Below, in pieces: positions 1 through 10,315 of a stretch of DNA of 64,000 nucleotides. The DNA comes from Cornus controversa (taxonomy: Eukaryota > Streptophyta > Magnoliopsida > Cornales > Cornaceae): contig CM048845.1 in the NCBI GenBank assembly GCA_026545225.1, positions 56,396,033-56,460,032 on the forward strand, given 5' to 3'. Under the pieces are notes generated by a model. It had not been told where the DNA came from, made no database searches, and saw only the letters and a list, made by a program, of their open reading frames with translations. Positions within the stretch are counted from its first letter, which is position 1. Each line of letters begins with the position of its first letter. A program made the position numbers and the translations under genes.

Positions 1-194
1 CTGTTTCAAATGCTTAGTGTACGGGTTGCAACCGCGACCCTTCATTTCGGTTGCATCAGTTCGCACCGCTTCTTTAAGAGAGACTTTTTGAATTCTTGTC
101 AGTGCCAAGGACTAGGACCTCATTTTCATTTTTTCTTCTTTTAGTTTATTCTTAGTTTAGTTTTCTTCTTATTTATCTTTTATTTACGTAATTT

Positions 195-1448
195 TTGGAA
201 TCAAGTGCAGACTGTTCCGAGACTATGGCGAGGGTGAAGAACGCCGCCGGTTCTGTTCGAGACGTGCTCGGGCGAGTCTTCCGGTCTCGGAAGTTCCACC
301 CGGAGCAGATTTTTGACTTAGCAGAGTTCGAGAGGCGTCCTGACATCGCGTGGATGGTTGTCGAGCTCAGGAGGCGTCGCCTCGGCCGGCTATGTGTGCC
401 TCCCACCGAGGTGGCACACGAGCGCTTAGTGCAGGTCTTTTACGATCACATGACCTACTCCTGCACCACATCGGATACACTAGAGATGGTTGTGGGCACT
501 GTCACGATCACGATTACGCTGAGCCGGATTGCTCAGATGCTCGGCATCCCTCACCAGCAGCCACCGGACATGGTTGGCCCGGACGGTCAGCCACTTTTCA
601 GGGCCGCACTCCCCGCAGACACGACACTGTTCTCGATCGTGATGGACATGTGTGGCAGGGCGTTTACCACGCCCAGTCACAACTGCACATCCAAATCGAT
701 GTGCCTGAGCAGATTTTGGTTCTTGGACACCGTTCTCATCAAGAACGCGTGTCCGCTGCAGCACGTGGCAGAGCGCAGGGGCGACCTCCTCCGTTGCCTC
801 TATGCTTTCCACACGGGCACTTGGTTTTCGATCCCGTCGCTGATCTGGGGGCAGATGTTCAAGGTCTGGGACGGCCTCGTGAACAAGAGGATGCGGAGAG
901 CAGCGAGTTGGCGGCTTCCCTTTCCTTTCCTGATCGCCGCTTTTCTCAGCAATGCCAATATACCGGTCAGTCGTACTGACATTCAGTTGGCACCGCCCAC
1001 CCGCTTCACATTTACTCAGTGGGAGAGGGTGAGGCGACACTTAGAGCGACAGGACCACTAGGGTGATCCACCAGACGATCTAGATATGGATGCCCCGGTG
1101 GAGACGGATGAGGGCGAGCCAGCAGAGGGTGAGTCCGATGACGAGGAGATGGAGGAGGAGGAGATGGATGTGGCTGCAGAGCGGCATGATATCTTAGCGA
1201 TGGGCTATTCCTGCCTGGCGGCTGACGTAGAGCGGCTCCAGCAGGGTTTTGACGAGCATGTCCAGGTGACGCAGAGTCAGCTGGCAGGCATTCGGACGGA
1301 CATTTCTTCTCTGGCACAAGGCCAGAGAGAAATTCTAGACGAGTTCCGAGCCCTCCGGCAGGACCTGCAGTTCCTGTTCGCAGGTCGAGCTTCCACCTCC
1401 ACTTCTACTCCCACCGAGCCACCACCACCACCACCCGCCCTCGAGTAG
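195..1448 (+). pseudogene. Env-position ORF of Athila-like element (putative plant transposon protein), one in-frame stop
   Basis: The reading frame runs from ATG 195 to TAG 1059-1061 (288 codons) and continues in the same frame through ATG 1086 to TAG 1446-1448, so one stop splits a product of about 417 codons. The first part carries the conserved block HPEQIFDLAEF, then RRRRLGRLCVP, FWFLDTVLIKNACPL and SIPSLIWGQMF, seen in proteins that plant annotations call putative plant transposon protein. The last part is acidic (about residues 297-325), then a likely coiled coil (LAADVERLQQGFDEHVQ onward), then a Pro-rich tail. Position between pol and the 3' LTR is where Athila elements place their env-like ORF. 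I see no convincing signal peptide or transmembrane segment, so a true envelope function is not supported. Role unknown; the family call is fairly secure. Confidence 0.75.
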
Positions 1449-2152
1449 CTGCATTTCTTTGTCTTTTATGTTTTATTTTCGACTATTTTTCTTTCTTTAT
1501 GTTTGATAGGCTATGTTGGCCATGTTTTCTTTCATTTTTAGCTTCTTTTTGAGTATTCCACCTACATGTACACTTTGTACTGAAACTCATTTTCATCTAT
1601 ATGGAATACATTTATATTTTCTTTTACACCATGTGTTATCTTTACTGTCTTTATTTTTGCTTTCTGTCAATATATCTGTTCTCTATACTTTGACTATGTA
1701 TGTAGTACCACTTGTTTACTTGTTATATGCGAGTTAGTTGATCATTTTCGTTTATTACCGCCTGGTTTCGATTCCCAATACTGTTGAGATTGCTTCAACA
1801 CAGTATGGCGGTAATAAAGAAAGGCAGCCCCTTTGCGTGCTATACGTTAGCGTGCCTGGATAGTCAATATCTTATCGCATAGACCTCTTAGACAATTGGA
1901 AAACACCAGTTCAGACCCTTAGATATACAGTGATATTGGCATTGTCTGTTTGTGCATAATTATTTCATTATGTTCTATTTATCTACTTTTTGTTCCTTTT
2001 AATGCTCGTGGTATCCAGTTGGTGTTCTGTACAGGTTTTTCTTAATTACAGGATAACCGCTGCTTTGGAATACCATTTTTGTCGCTTTCTGCCATCCCGG
2101 TAACTTCTTTCCTTATTCTTCTTGTCCAAACATTGAGGACTATATTGCATAT

Positions 2153-2165
2153 AAGTTTGGGGGTG
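2153..2165 (+). promoter_or_regulatory. Internal copy of the polypurine-tract sequence
   Basis: AAGTTTGGGGGTG is identical to the 13 bases directly before the 3' LTR (3253-3265) and lies 1.1 kb upstream of it. Element 2 has a matching pair (near 11951 and 13156). It may act as a second plus-strand priming site; this is inferred only from sequence and spacing. Confidence 0.45.
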
Positions 2166-3252
2166 CGGTATGCTATACCACTTGCATATGCATGCAATGT
2201 TCAGTCGTTATTTTGAGTGTCATTGTAGAGCAGTTTTCTTGATATTTTACATACTTGCCATGATGTCTTGCTTTTTAAAGGAAGTCATTCGAATAAATGT
2301 CCGAGGTAAATGCAGCAGGTAGTTAAGAACTTTAACATTGTAAATACCCGCACTTTTGCAAGCTTTATAGTAGGCTAGAACGGTCTACATTTTTGTCCAA
2401 ATTCGAGCACGTACAGTTCTTGCCCTAAATTTGTCCTTAACCGCACAAATTCGCACACATGCATTTTAAATTGTGGGGTATAAGTCTGAGGGAGAATTTT
2501 GAAAATTTTTGTTTTTATCTGAACAACTTAAAGAATAAGTTCTTCCGGTTGTTGTAAAAAAAAAAAAAAGGAAAAAGATAGAAAAAGAGAAAAATATGCA
2601 ATAAGCCTTCTCACTCAATAAACTGGATTTCTATACCTCAAAGCAGGGAATATTCGCGTAAAAGTGTGTAAGGTTGAGCAATAATAAGCGGGTGGCTTGC
2701 TTACGCTCATCGCCTTGTAAGCTCGGTCATTAAGTCCGAGGGGTGCTTCTTCACCTAATGCCCTAAAACCAATTGGTTTGGGAGTCATTGGCCCAACGCC
2801 GCTACATGGGCTTGCAAGAAAGCAAAACGAGCTAAGCATTGCACGGTCATCCGCGCATGAGCAATCATGAATGTTTTGTGATAATGAACGGCCGTGTCGA
2901 GCGTTTTCAATGAGTTTTTCTCTTAAAAACAGATTTGTTCGTTTTCTTCTCCAAATGTGACAAAAGCCACACGTTAGAATGCATGTTCACTTTTCAAAGA
3001 GGATTTTGGGGTTGGAATTGTTATATTTGTTCGGGCTGGCCATTATGTGGGGACTGTCGTTCATTTATAGCTTGTGAAAGTCCATTTTTGCTAATGACCA
3101 CATAGTTCTGTAATACTTGTTGCATTTGCCAAATGTGAAATGAACGGATGATCGCCCTTTATCTAGTTGATGACTGAGCATGATTAAACTTTTGTATAAG
3201 ATAGTTGATTCCATTTTTGTAATATTGTATTGCTAAGGGACTAGCAATATGT

Positions 3253-3265
3253 AAGTTTGGGGGTG
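3253..3265 (+). promoter_or_regulatory. Polypurine tract of Athila-like element 1
   Basis: AAGTTTGGGGGTG abuts the LTR start TGATAAGTG at 3266. A purine-rich run directly next to the 3' LTR is the expected plus-strand primer site for reverse transcription. Confidence 0.75.
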
Positions 3266-4698
3266 TGATAAGTGTTCAATTCTATGCATTTGAACCCTCT
3301 TTATTGCATACGTTAGTTTCATTTTTGCGTTTACCAAGATATGTTTACGATATTTTTGTGTTTTTGATGTTTTGCAGGTATTGGAGTAAATGAAGCAAAG
3401 TTTGAAGCTTTCTGCAGTCAAGAGAAGAAATCAGAAAATGCAGCCAAAGGCATCTCGATCAATCGAGATGTTGATCTCGATTAATCAAAATCTCGATTGA
3501 TCGAGATCTCATTTCGATTGATCGAAATTTCGATCAATCGAGATTCAATCTCGATCAATCGAGATTCTGCAGAACCCACTTGGCCACTTGCTCACCTGCT
3601 CTCCCACTTGCAGCAAAATCCCCCTTTTTGCATGACTTAGGGGGATTGTCTGACTTGAACAAGACTCTTGGGGGCCTTATTAATGCAATAGATATATATA
3701 GTGATATATATATATATATGGTGGGGCCCAAGGTTGAAAAGGAAGCCAAAAAGCACACAAAAAGAGCCATATCTCTCATATCTCATATATCTCTCAACAC
3801 AGATCAGAATACTTCAAGAGAGACCTTCGGGAGAGGAAGAGGAGAAGCTGAACCAGACCAAGAAGCTTCACTTTCTTCATCAATGGAAGGGTGCAAGGCA
3901 ACCATGAGCAACTAACTCTTCTACTAGGGTGTTGGTTTCAACCCCTAGCCATGTAAACTTGTTCATCTTTGTAGCTCTTGGGATTTGTAATTAAATGTTG
4001 ATTATTTAGCCTAGTGATTATGTACACAAATACATCTCTTATATATATTCATTTGATATGAAATTTATTCTTGTCTTAGAGTAGATTTTGTCACTTTAAT
4101 GCACAACATTTGCATATTCCACAAGAAGTGCAAATGATGGCTAGATAATGGTGTTTAAATGAATGTGTGATGTTAGTTTGTATAGACCATGCCAAGACAA
4201 GGTAGTTTGGATGCATGTAGTGTTCACTTAGAGAGTAGAGTAATTAGGTAGTTAGTTAGGTTGAAGAGCTATGCTTGTTGAAGATGGATTATGATAGGTT
4301 AGCACACACATTGATCTTTGGATATGTCATTGAGGTCACAAGCCTAATGACATTGTTAGGCATTTAATTAATGAATCCCATGCTTGCTACACTTATGAAC
4401 ATGTGAATGGCTAGTGGTGGAAACTAACCCTAGTTCTCTCTCCCAACTTTAAACTCTTTACTTCTCTTGTCATTTCATTCATGCAATAGTTTATAAACAC
4501 AAATTCAAAAATCTATTTTTTGAATTAAAGTAGAATTAATCTTCCTTTAAGACAATTGCGACTAGTCCTCGTGGGATCGATACCCTCTATATAGAACCTT
4601 ATCTACAAAGATTCGTGCTCTTGCGAGTGGTTAAATTATATTTTGATAAAAAAAGGGCAAAATTAAGCTTACAATATAATTTAGTTCCGACCACATCA
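3266..4698 (+). repeat. 3' LTR of Athila-like element 1
   Basis: It starts TGATAAGTGTT after the polypurine tract and ends ACCACATCA, 1433 bp with canonical TG...CA termini. Near the end it shares CGTGCTCTTGCGAGTGG with the LTR of element 2 (CGTTCTATTGCGAGTGG), which fixes the family relation and the boundaries. Sequence 3' of 4698 belongs to a minus-strand gypsy integrase, confirming the edge. It contains a cluster of 18-bp palindromes (3452-3566). Confidence 0.8.
3452..3566. repeat. Cluster of ATCTCGATCAATCGAGAT-type palindromes in LTR
   Basis: Five or six copies of an 18-bp palindrome with 8-bp arms and a 2-bp spacer occur in 115 bp: ATCTCGATCAATCGAGAT at 3452, ATCTCGATTGATCGAGAT at 3490, ATTTCGATTGATCGAAAT at 3511, an overlapping mixed copy at 3527, and a last copy near 3549, plus a degenerate one at 3473. 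CTGCAGAA and TTGGCCACTTG follow, and both are also found after the palindromes of element 2. Confidence 0.9.
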
Positions 4699-5130
4699 GT
4701 CAACGACCACCCAAATTGCCTTGTGACTCCTCCTCGACCTTGGAAGTCCCGTCACAAAGTCCATAGTGACATGCTCCCATTTTCACAGAGCCATAGGCAT
4801 TGGCTGCAACAACCCTGTCGGTCTCTGATGCTCAGCCTTCGCTTGTTGACAGGTGAGGCACCTCGCCACAAACTGAGCTACATCATTTTTCATACTCTTC
4901 CACCAATACTGCCAGCGTAGGTTATGATACATCTCGGTACCTCCTGGATGTACTGCTAGCCTCGAGTTGTGAACTCTCTCAGAATCTTATCTCGGTAAGC
5001 TAAGGGAACAAACATCTTCCCTTGGAATGTTATGCTCTCATCTGAATGAACTATCCATCCTTCTACCATTTTGCCACCCAAAATCCATGTACGAATAGCC
5101 TCAATCTCACTATCATTCCTTTGCTCTTCA
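4699..5130 (-). pseudogene. Integrase N-terminal part of minus-strand gypsy element
   Basis: Minus-strand translation gives fragments such as HPGGTEMYHNLRWQYWW, then a C-x2-C (ARCLTCQQ) and a segment ending at MDFVTGLPR. These are the HHCC zinc-binding region and the first catalytic-core Asp of Ty3/gypsy integrase. The rest is missing because the Athila LTR begins there. Frameshifts are present. Confidence 0.7.
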
Positions 5131-6447
5131 ATTACTCAACCCACTAAGGTTGGTTGAGCAATAAAAGTAAATAACATCGCTAGTCCATCATCCTCGCAAA
5201 AATATAATCCCATTTCTGAGATATCTTTCATTATCTTCCACTCCCGTATGGCTAAGCTCGCTAAGCTACCATGTGACTTCCTACTCAATGCATCTACTAC
5301 CACATTGGCCTTTCCCGGATGATATTGCAAGTCAAAGTTATAATCTTCCATATACTCCATCCACCTCCATTGTCTCATATTCAAATCTTTTTATGAGAAA
5401 AGGTATTTGAGACTTTTATGGTCCAAGAACACTTCAAACTTCTCGCCATACAAATAGTAGCTCCACACCTTAAGTGCAAAGATCAATGCTGCCAATTCCA
5501 AGGCAATTGAGTAATGGCGTATGCATCTTCAATTGCCTTGAACCATACACCACTACTTATTTAGTTTGCATTAGCACACATCCCAAACCAAGTCGTGTAG
5601 CGTCACAATAAATCGTATACCCTAACCCATGTTCTAGAATGATCAAAATTGGAGCCGAAGTCAATCGACTCGTCAATTCCAAGAATGCTTGCTCGCAAGC
5701 ATCATTCCACACAAACTTCACTTCTTTTCGGGTAAGCTTAGTCATTGGTGCTGCTATCATTGAAAAGTCTTTCATAAACCTCCTATAGTATCCGGCCAAT
5801 CCCAAGAAACTACGTATCTCAAATACGCTCTTAGGTCTTTCCCAATTCATCATCGCCTCTATCTTGGATGGATCTATGAAAACTCCTCCTTCAAATACAA
5901 CGTGCCCAATGAATTTCACCTCCGTTAGCCAAAATTCACATTTTTTATACTTGTCATATAATTGATGTTCTCTTAGAAGCAGCAATACGATCCTCAAGTG
6001 ACCCTCATGTTCCTCTTCCGAAGATGAGTACACTAGGATGTCATCAACGAACACAACCACAAACTTGTCCAAGTAAGCATTGAACACTCAATTCATTAAG
6101 TCTATGAATGCTGCTAGTGCATTCGTCAAACCAAACGGCACCACCAAAAACTCATAGTGTCCGTATCATGTGCGAAAAGTAGTTTTCTGAATGTTCACCT
6201 CTTTAATCCCCAACTAATAGTAGCCTGATCTCAAGTCTATCTTTGAGAAACATCTCGAACCCTTAAGTTGATCGAACAAGTCATCTATCATTGGTAAGGG
6301 ATACTTATTCTTGATCGTTACCCGGTTCAACTTGCGATAGTTAATGAAAAGCCGTAAAGACCCGTCATTCTTCTTAACAAAAAGAACCGGAGCTCCCCAA
6401 AGTGAAGTACTAGGATGCACAAATCCCTTGTCTAGTAGCTCTTGCAG
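5131..6447 (-). pseudogene. Reverse transcriptase and RNase H of minus-strand gypsy element, broken
   Basis: Minus-strand blocks include [18 protein letters not shown] and [11 protein letters not shown] (6214-6420), [18 protein letters not shown] with the FVDD catalytic pair (5557-6087), [16 protein letters not shown], and [16 protein letters not shown] closing RNase H (5136-5384). Stops at several places separate these pieces. This is the RNA-dependent DNA polymerase and RNase H of a Ty3/gypsy element, clearly non-functional. Confidence 0.85.
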
Positions 6448-7068
6448 TTATTCCTTTAGCTCCTTCAACTCAGCTAGTGCCATTTGGTACGGTACCATCG
6501 AAATGGGTGCGGTACCCGGAGCAAGATCTATCACAAACTCCACTTCCTGTTTTAGAGGCAACTGTGTCAAGTCCCCTGAAAATACATCCATAAACTCATA
6601 TACTACACGAGGAAACTCTCCAAGTGTCTCATCATCACCATCACCAAGTAGGCTCACTAAGAAATGTTCAAACCCCTTCTGTTCACCAAAACCATGCGAA
6701 TACGACAAGTAGAAGTCATCCCGCTCCCCCACAAAATAAATATTAACATTGTCCGATGTATACAAGGTCACTCTCCCCCGATGACAATCAATGTTGGCCT
6801 TATAGGTCGAGAGCCAATCCATACCTAAGATCACATCAAAACTAGACATATCGAGAAGAATAAAATCAAACATTAGTCGATGTCCCAAAATTTTGATCTC
6901 GCACGATCGGCACACATCACTCAAGATCACTCTACCACCAACTGGCGTATCAATGGATAGAACCGAGTCTAATGATGACACCTCTAACCCCAAAGCACAA
7001 GCAAATGCATATGATATGAATGAATGTGATGCACCCGAATCCACTAAAACTCTAGCCCATGAGCTAGA
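6448..7068 (-). pseudogene. Aspartic protease of minus-strand gypsy element
   Basis: A long minus-strand frame (7044 to 6448) starts at MDSGASHSFIS, holding the DSG active-site triad of retropepsins, continues through VCRSCEIKILGH and FDVILGMDWLSTYKANIDCH, and reaches FMDVFSGDLTQLPL, the protease-RT linker, before the RT domain. It would release mature gag and pol products. This is the best preserved domain of the element. Confidence 0.8.
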
Positions 7069-8354
7069 TACAAGAAATATACCTCAGAGCACTGACGGTC
7101 CTGCTGAGGTCTCTCTTGGAACAAGAGTAAAGGCACGACCCTGTGCTCTCTGCACCCTGCTGTCCTGCACCCTGATATCCAAATTGCTGACTGGGAGCAC
7201 TAGACGTAACTCTTTTAGCTGGTGCCCATGAACTCTGAACTGAAGGCATAGTCTGTGGTGGTGGCAATGCTCTATAACCTAACTATGGGGTCGCAGGTTG
7301 TGTAAAATGTTACTGTGAACCAACCCCACCTTGTACACCCTTCTTCTGTGGACAATCCCAACTCATATGCCCCACTTGATGACAATGGAAGCACTTCTTC
7401 TCTATCATTGAAGGAATCTGTCCTTGTGTACACTCAACCATTCTGTGTCTGGGTTTATGACAGTTAAAGCAAACCACCCTAGATCGGACGGATCTAGTAG
7501 GTATAGGCACGAATGCTAATGATTAGCTCTGTTGTTCCCGTGAGAATGACCCATTATCCCTTCACTTTTTTCTAGCACGATTGTTCGAAAGGGAACCCAT
7601 ACTCCTAGTTTGGTTCTTCACTTCCCTTATCCTTTGGTTATCATTACCAAACCCCCTCAGCTACTAATGCCCTCTCAACCATTGCTGCATAGTTGGTCAG
7701 ACCTATAATTCCGACTTTATCTCACAAATAAGGTCGAAGATCCTAAATAAATTGCTTGACCTTCAACTCTTCCATTGGAATCATTTACTTCTCAAACTGA
7801 GCTAAAGACGTGAATTTGGTCTCATATTCCATTACCGTTATCATACCCTGAGTCAAGTTGAAGAACTCTTTTCTCCTGCTATCCTTCACCGTCACTAGGA
7901 AGTACTTCTCAAGGAAGAGTACTTGAAACATGTTCTAATCCATCATCTCGGTGTCATGGTAATCTCCGATGAATTTCCATCAACGATTGGCCTCATCTAC
8001 TAAATAATGAGTGGCCACTTTCACCCTCAAGTCTTCCTCTATTTTAAGCACAGTAAGAAGCTTGATAATCTAATCTAACTAGTTCTCTGCCACCATGGGA
8101 TTGGATCCCCTTGAGTAGGTTAGTGGATTATGTCTCTTGATGTGTCCCAATGCCATTATCATTCGGTCAGGAGGAGCTGCTCTTGGTGGAGCTTGTGTCT
8201 CCTCTTGAGTCTCTCTTTCTGTTTCCCTTGTAATTTGCCGCATGGTAGTGACCATGTCGCGCATAAATTTCTCTCCTCCAATAGGAACAACTTCCGATGT
8301 CCTTTCATGAGCCCTTCTTGGTGGTATCTTTCTATATAGATGACAAGAAGACAC
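7069..8354 (-). pseudogene. Gag with two CCHC zinc knuckles, minus-strand gypsy element
   Basis: The minus strand from ATG 8354 gives a short gag N-terminus. A decayed capsid region with several stops follows (remnants like GMITVMEYETKFTSLAQFEK), then two knuckles in 7310-7510: CFNCHKPRHRMVEC and CFHCHQVGHMSWDC, both C-x2-C-x4-H-x4-C. The usual Gly before the His is Arg in the first knuckle. The knuckles would bind genomic RNA. The frame is broken and the protein cannot be made whole. Confidence 0.75.
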
Positions 8355-8410
8355 TTAAAATTCATAGCATGAATGTCATGTCCAATTTATTTATACTTAC
8401 TCAACATAAT

Positions 8411-8436
8411 CCTAAACTCTAAACCCTAAACCCTAA
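8411..8436. repeat. Short interstitial telomere-like repeat
   Basis: CTAAACTCTAAACCCTAAAC and the following CCTAA form about three and a half copies of the plant telomere unit CCCTAAA with one variant base. They lie between the minus-strand gypsy gag and the Athila-type gag end of element 2, that is, at the junction of two elements. Confidence 0.7.
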
Positions 8437-9470
8437 TGGAGTACAAGTAATTGATGATGTTTCTTATTCCTTTGAGTTTAATAAAGAACAAGCTTAATCA
8501 ATTACTACTTTAAGGAGTGGTAGAGTGTTAAAAAACCCGGTTGATAAAATAAGGGAGAAAGAATGCAAGCGTCTGATAAATCCAAAGACTCCTTTAAATC
8601 CAAGTGATTTTCCTTTAAATCCAAAAGCTCTCTAATAATCCAAAAGATAAAGGAAAGAAAAAGTTCACTGAAGCTAAATTCTCATCTATTCCAATCTAAG
8701 AAGCTTCATATGAACCTCCTATTCCCTTTCCTCAAAGATTAAGGAACCTTCTCAATTCGGGAAGCAAGGAGAGAAATTGAAAGATATGATAGTGATCTTC
8801 AAATAAGTGAAAATCAATCTTCCTCTCCTAGATGCTATAAAACAAATTCTCTCATATGCTAAATTTCTAAAGGACTTATGCACTTAAAAGCATATATCTA
8901 GGAGCCACGGTCCTAAGAAACTCCAATTAACTAAGCAAGTGAGTTCAATTCTCCAAAATTACACCCCTCCAAAATTCAAGGATCCGGGTGCCCCAACAAT
9001 CTCTTGTGTCGTTGGTGACCATGAATTCGAGAGGGCCCTCCTTGACTTTGGAGTGAGTGTTAACTTACTTCCTTACTTGGTTTATAGAAAATTAAAGCTA
9101 TGAGAACTTAAGCCGACCATAATTGTGTTGTAACTTGCTGACCGTTCTGTAAGGCAACCACGTGAAATAATTGAGGATGTTCTAATCAAAGTGGACAAAT
9201 TCTATTTCCCGGTGGACTTCATAGTCCTTGACACTGAACCTGTCCAAGATCCTACAAAGCATATTCCTATCATTTTAGGTCATCCATTCTTGGCTATAGC
9301 TAACGCTTGCATTAATTGTTGTACCGGGGTGATGGACATCTCCTTCGGGAATATGACTGTGAGGTTAAATACATTTGACGCATCTCACCACACTGCCAAT
9401 GAAGAGAGCGAATGCTTTGGGGTAGCTATTGTGGATGAACTTGTGTACACGTCTCGCTGTAGACTGTAAA
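8437..9470 (+). pseudogene. Athila-type gag C-terminus and protease
   Basis: ITTLRSGRVLKNPVD (from about 8500) is the typical junction segment at the end of Athila gag. Decayed remnants of the following linker lead to PPKFKDPGAPTISCVVG and a retropepsin-like domain. The active-site segment reads ALLDFGVSVNLLPY, where Athila elements usually have DLGAS. The last frame (9191-9469) gives VDKFYFPVDFIVLD, PIILGHPFLAIANACINC and GVMDISFGNMTVRLN, strongly diagnostic of Athila protease. Stops and frameshifts inactivate it. The RT expected next is missing. Confidence 0.85.
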
Positions 9471-9639
9471 CTTGGCACAATTTTTGCGGTCCTATCATGT
9501 TCTGTGTGACCCTTCGAATCCAAAAAGGAACGTATCTAAATATTTTTGAAGTATTTGAGTGTGAGAGATATGAATTGAGGGGGGAAAAGCTTAATTTTTT
9601 TATACTTGGGGCAATTTTGCAAATATACAGTCAAAAAGA

Positions 9640-9782
9640 AGCTTCGATGCATCGATGTTTAAAAAGTCCCATTTTCCTGTCAATTCCAGCAGCTTTTGAT
9701 GGTCGATGCATCAAAACCTCTACTTCGATGCTTCGAACATCTTCGATGCATCAAAGTAACCACTTCAATGCATCACACCGAA
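9640..9782. repeat. CTTCGATGCATCGA-type palindrome cluster upstream of env-position ORF
   Basis: Palindromic words GCTTCGATGCATCGATG (9641), GGTCGATGCATCAAAA (9701), CTTCGATGCTTCGAA (9723), CTTCGATGCATCAAAG (9741) and CTTCAATGCATC (9763) recur in about 140 bp. The same word occurs inside the 3' LTR of the same element (13445-13527), about 3.8 kb away. Confidence 0.8.
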
Positions 9783-9994
9783 GCACGTGACTGCATACGC
9801 ATTCATTTAATATTCGAACCCCTCGTCTTTCCTTCACATTTTTCTTTCTTTTGCTCACGACTTTCTATGTTCTCTTGCTCGTCCAGAACTCCCAAACAAG
9901 CCCAACCATCTTGATCATCCATCTTTGAGTCCAAGGAGGGGATTTCACTTGCCTACAGATCCACTTGGGTTCAGTTTACACTTTTTCAAGGTAA

Positions 9995-10045
9995 GGGCTT
10001 TGTATTCCCTTTGTACATAGGGGCTTTGTATTCCCTTTGTACATA
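9995..10045. repeat. 26-bp perfect tandem duplication
   Basis: GGGCTTTGTATTCCCTTTGT followed by ACATAG is repeated head to tail twice with no mismatch (the second copy runs into ACATAC). It lies in the leader of the element 2 ORF, 3' of AAGGTAAG, which could be a splice donor. Confidence 0.85.
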
Positions 10046-10315
10046 CTTGTTTAATTTTGGAATATAAGAGTATGGGTCTTAGATTTTTGTAGGATTTGTG
10101 AGTGTTCTTGCTTGCTTAAGTTAGAAAGAAAGAATGAAACATTCTGAGATACCCTTTTTGACTAAATGTAATTTGTATATATGGGGTATATGTATATAGG
10201 CTTCAATTTTGTTTAGAATTAATATGATAAGCTTAGGGGCTATTTTTGAAATTCGTGATGTAATCTTTGTGGCCAGGTTCACTTTTGACTAGGTACTTCT
10301 GCGACCTCTCATACC

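Larger units (their letters stand above)
1449..3265 (+). other. Non-coding 3' internal region of Athila-like element 1 with conserved blocks
   Basis: No credible gene. Several blocks match the same region of element 2: CATTGAGGAC followed by AAGTTTGGGGGTG (2131-2165), an A-rich tract then GCAATAAGCCTTCTCACTCA (2556-2619), a block around CGGTCATTAAGTCCGAGGGG and GGTTTGGGAGTCATTG (2700-2800), TTTCAAAGAGGATTTTGGGG (2993-3012) and AATACTTGTTGCATTTG (3112-3128). Conservation of non-coding blocks while the ORF decays suggests a role at RNA level such as packaging or processing, but this is inference. Confidence 0.6.
1..4698 (+). mobile_element. Athila-like Ty3/gypsy retrotransposon, 3' part with 3' LTR
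   Basis: The window opens inside this element. What is visible is the leader of an ORF in the env position, the ORF itself, about 1.8 kb of non-coding sequence, a polypurine tract and a complete 3' LTR. The assignment rests on its similarity to the second element at 8437-14577, which has an unmistakable Athila-type gag-end and protease. The LTR ends at ...CCACATCA and the next base enters a minus-strand gypsy integrase, so this element inserted into that older one. Gag, pol and the 5' LTR lie left of the window, so the target duplication cannot be tested here. The ORF has only one stop and the PPT/LTR junction is clean, suggesting a fairly young copy. Confidence 0.8.
4699..8360 (-). mobile_element. 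Chromovirus-like Ty3/gypsy retrotransposon, truncated, minus strand
   Basis: Read on the minus strand the order is gag (8354 to about 7300), protease, reverse transcriptase, RNase H and integrase N-terminus, the Ty3/gypsy order. The element is cut in integrase by the LTR end of Athila-like element 1 at 4698 and joins Athila-like element 2 near 8360-8437. Stops and frameshifts in most domains show it is dead. No LTR of its own is present. Residue patterns ([24 protein letters not shown]) fit the Tekay/Del type of plant chromovirus, but no chromodomain is left to confirm it. Confidence 0.8.

Noticed and set aside
9497..9790. 97-codon open frame after Athila protease
   Set aside because: It overlaps the palindrome cluster and has no pol-like motif; RT, RNase H and integrase are simply deleted here.
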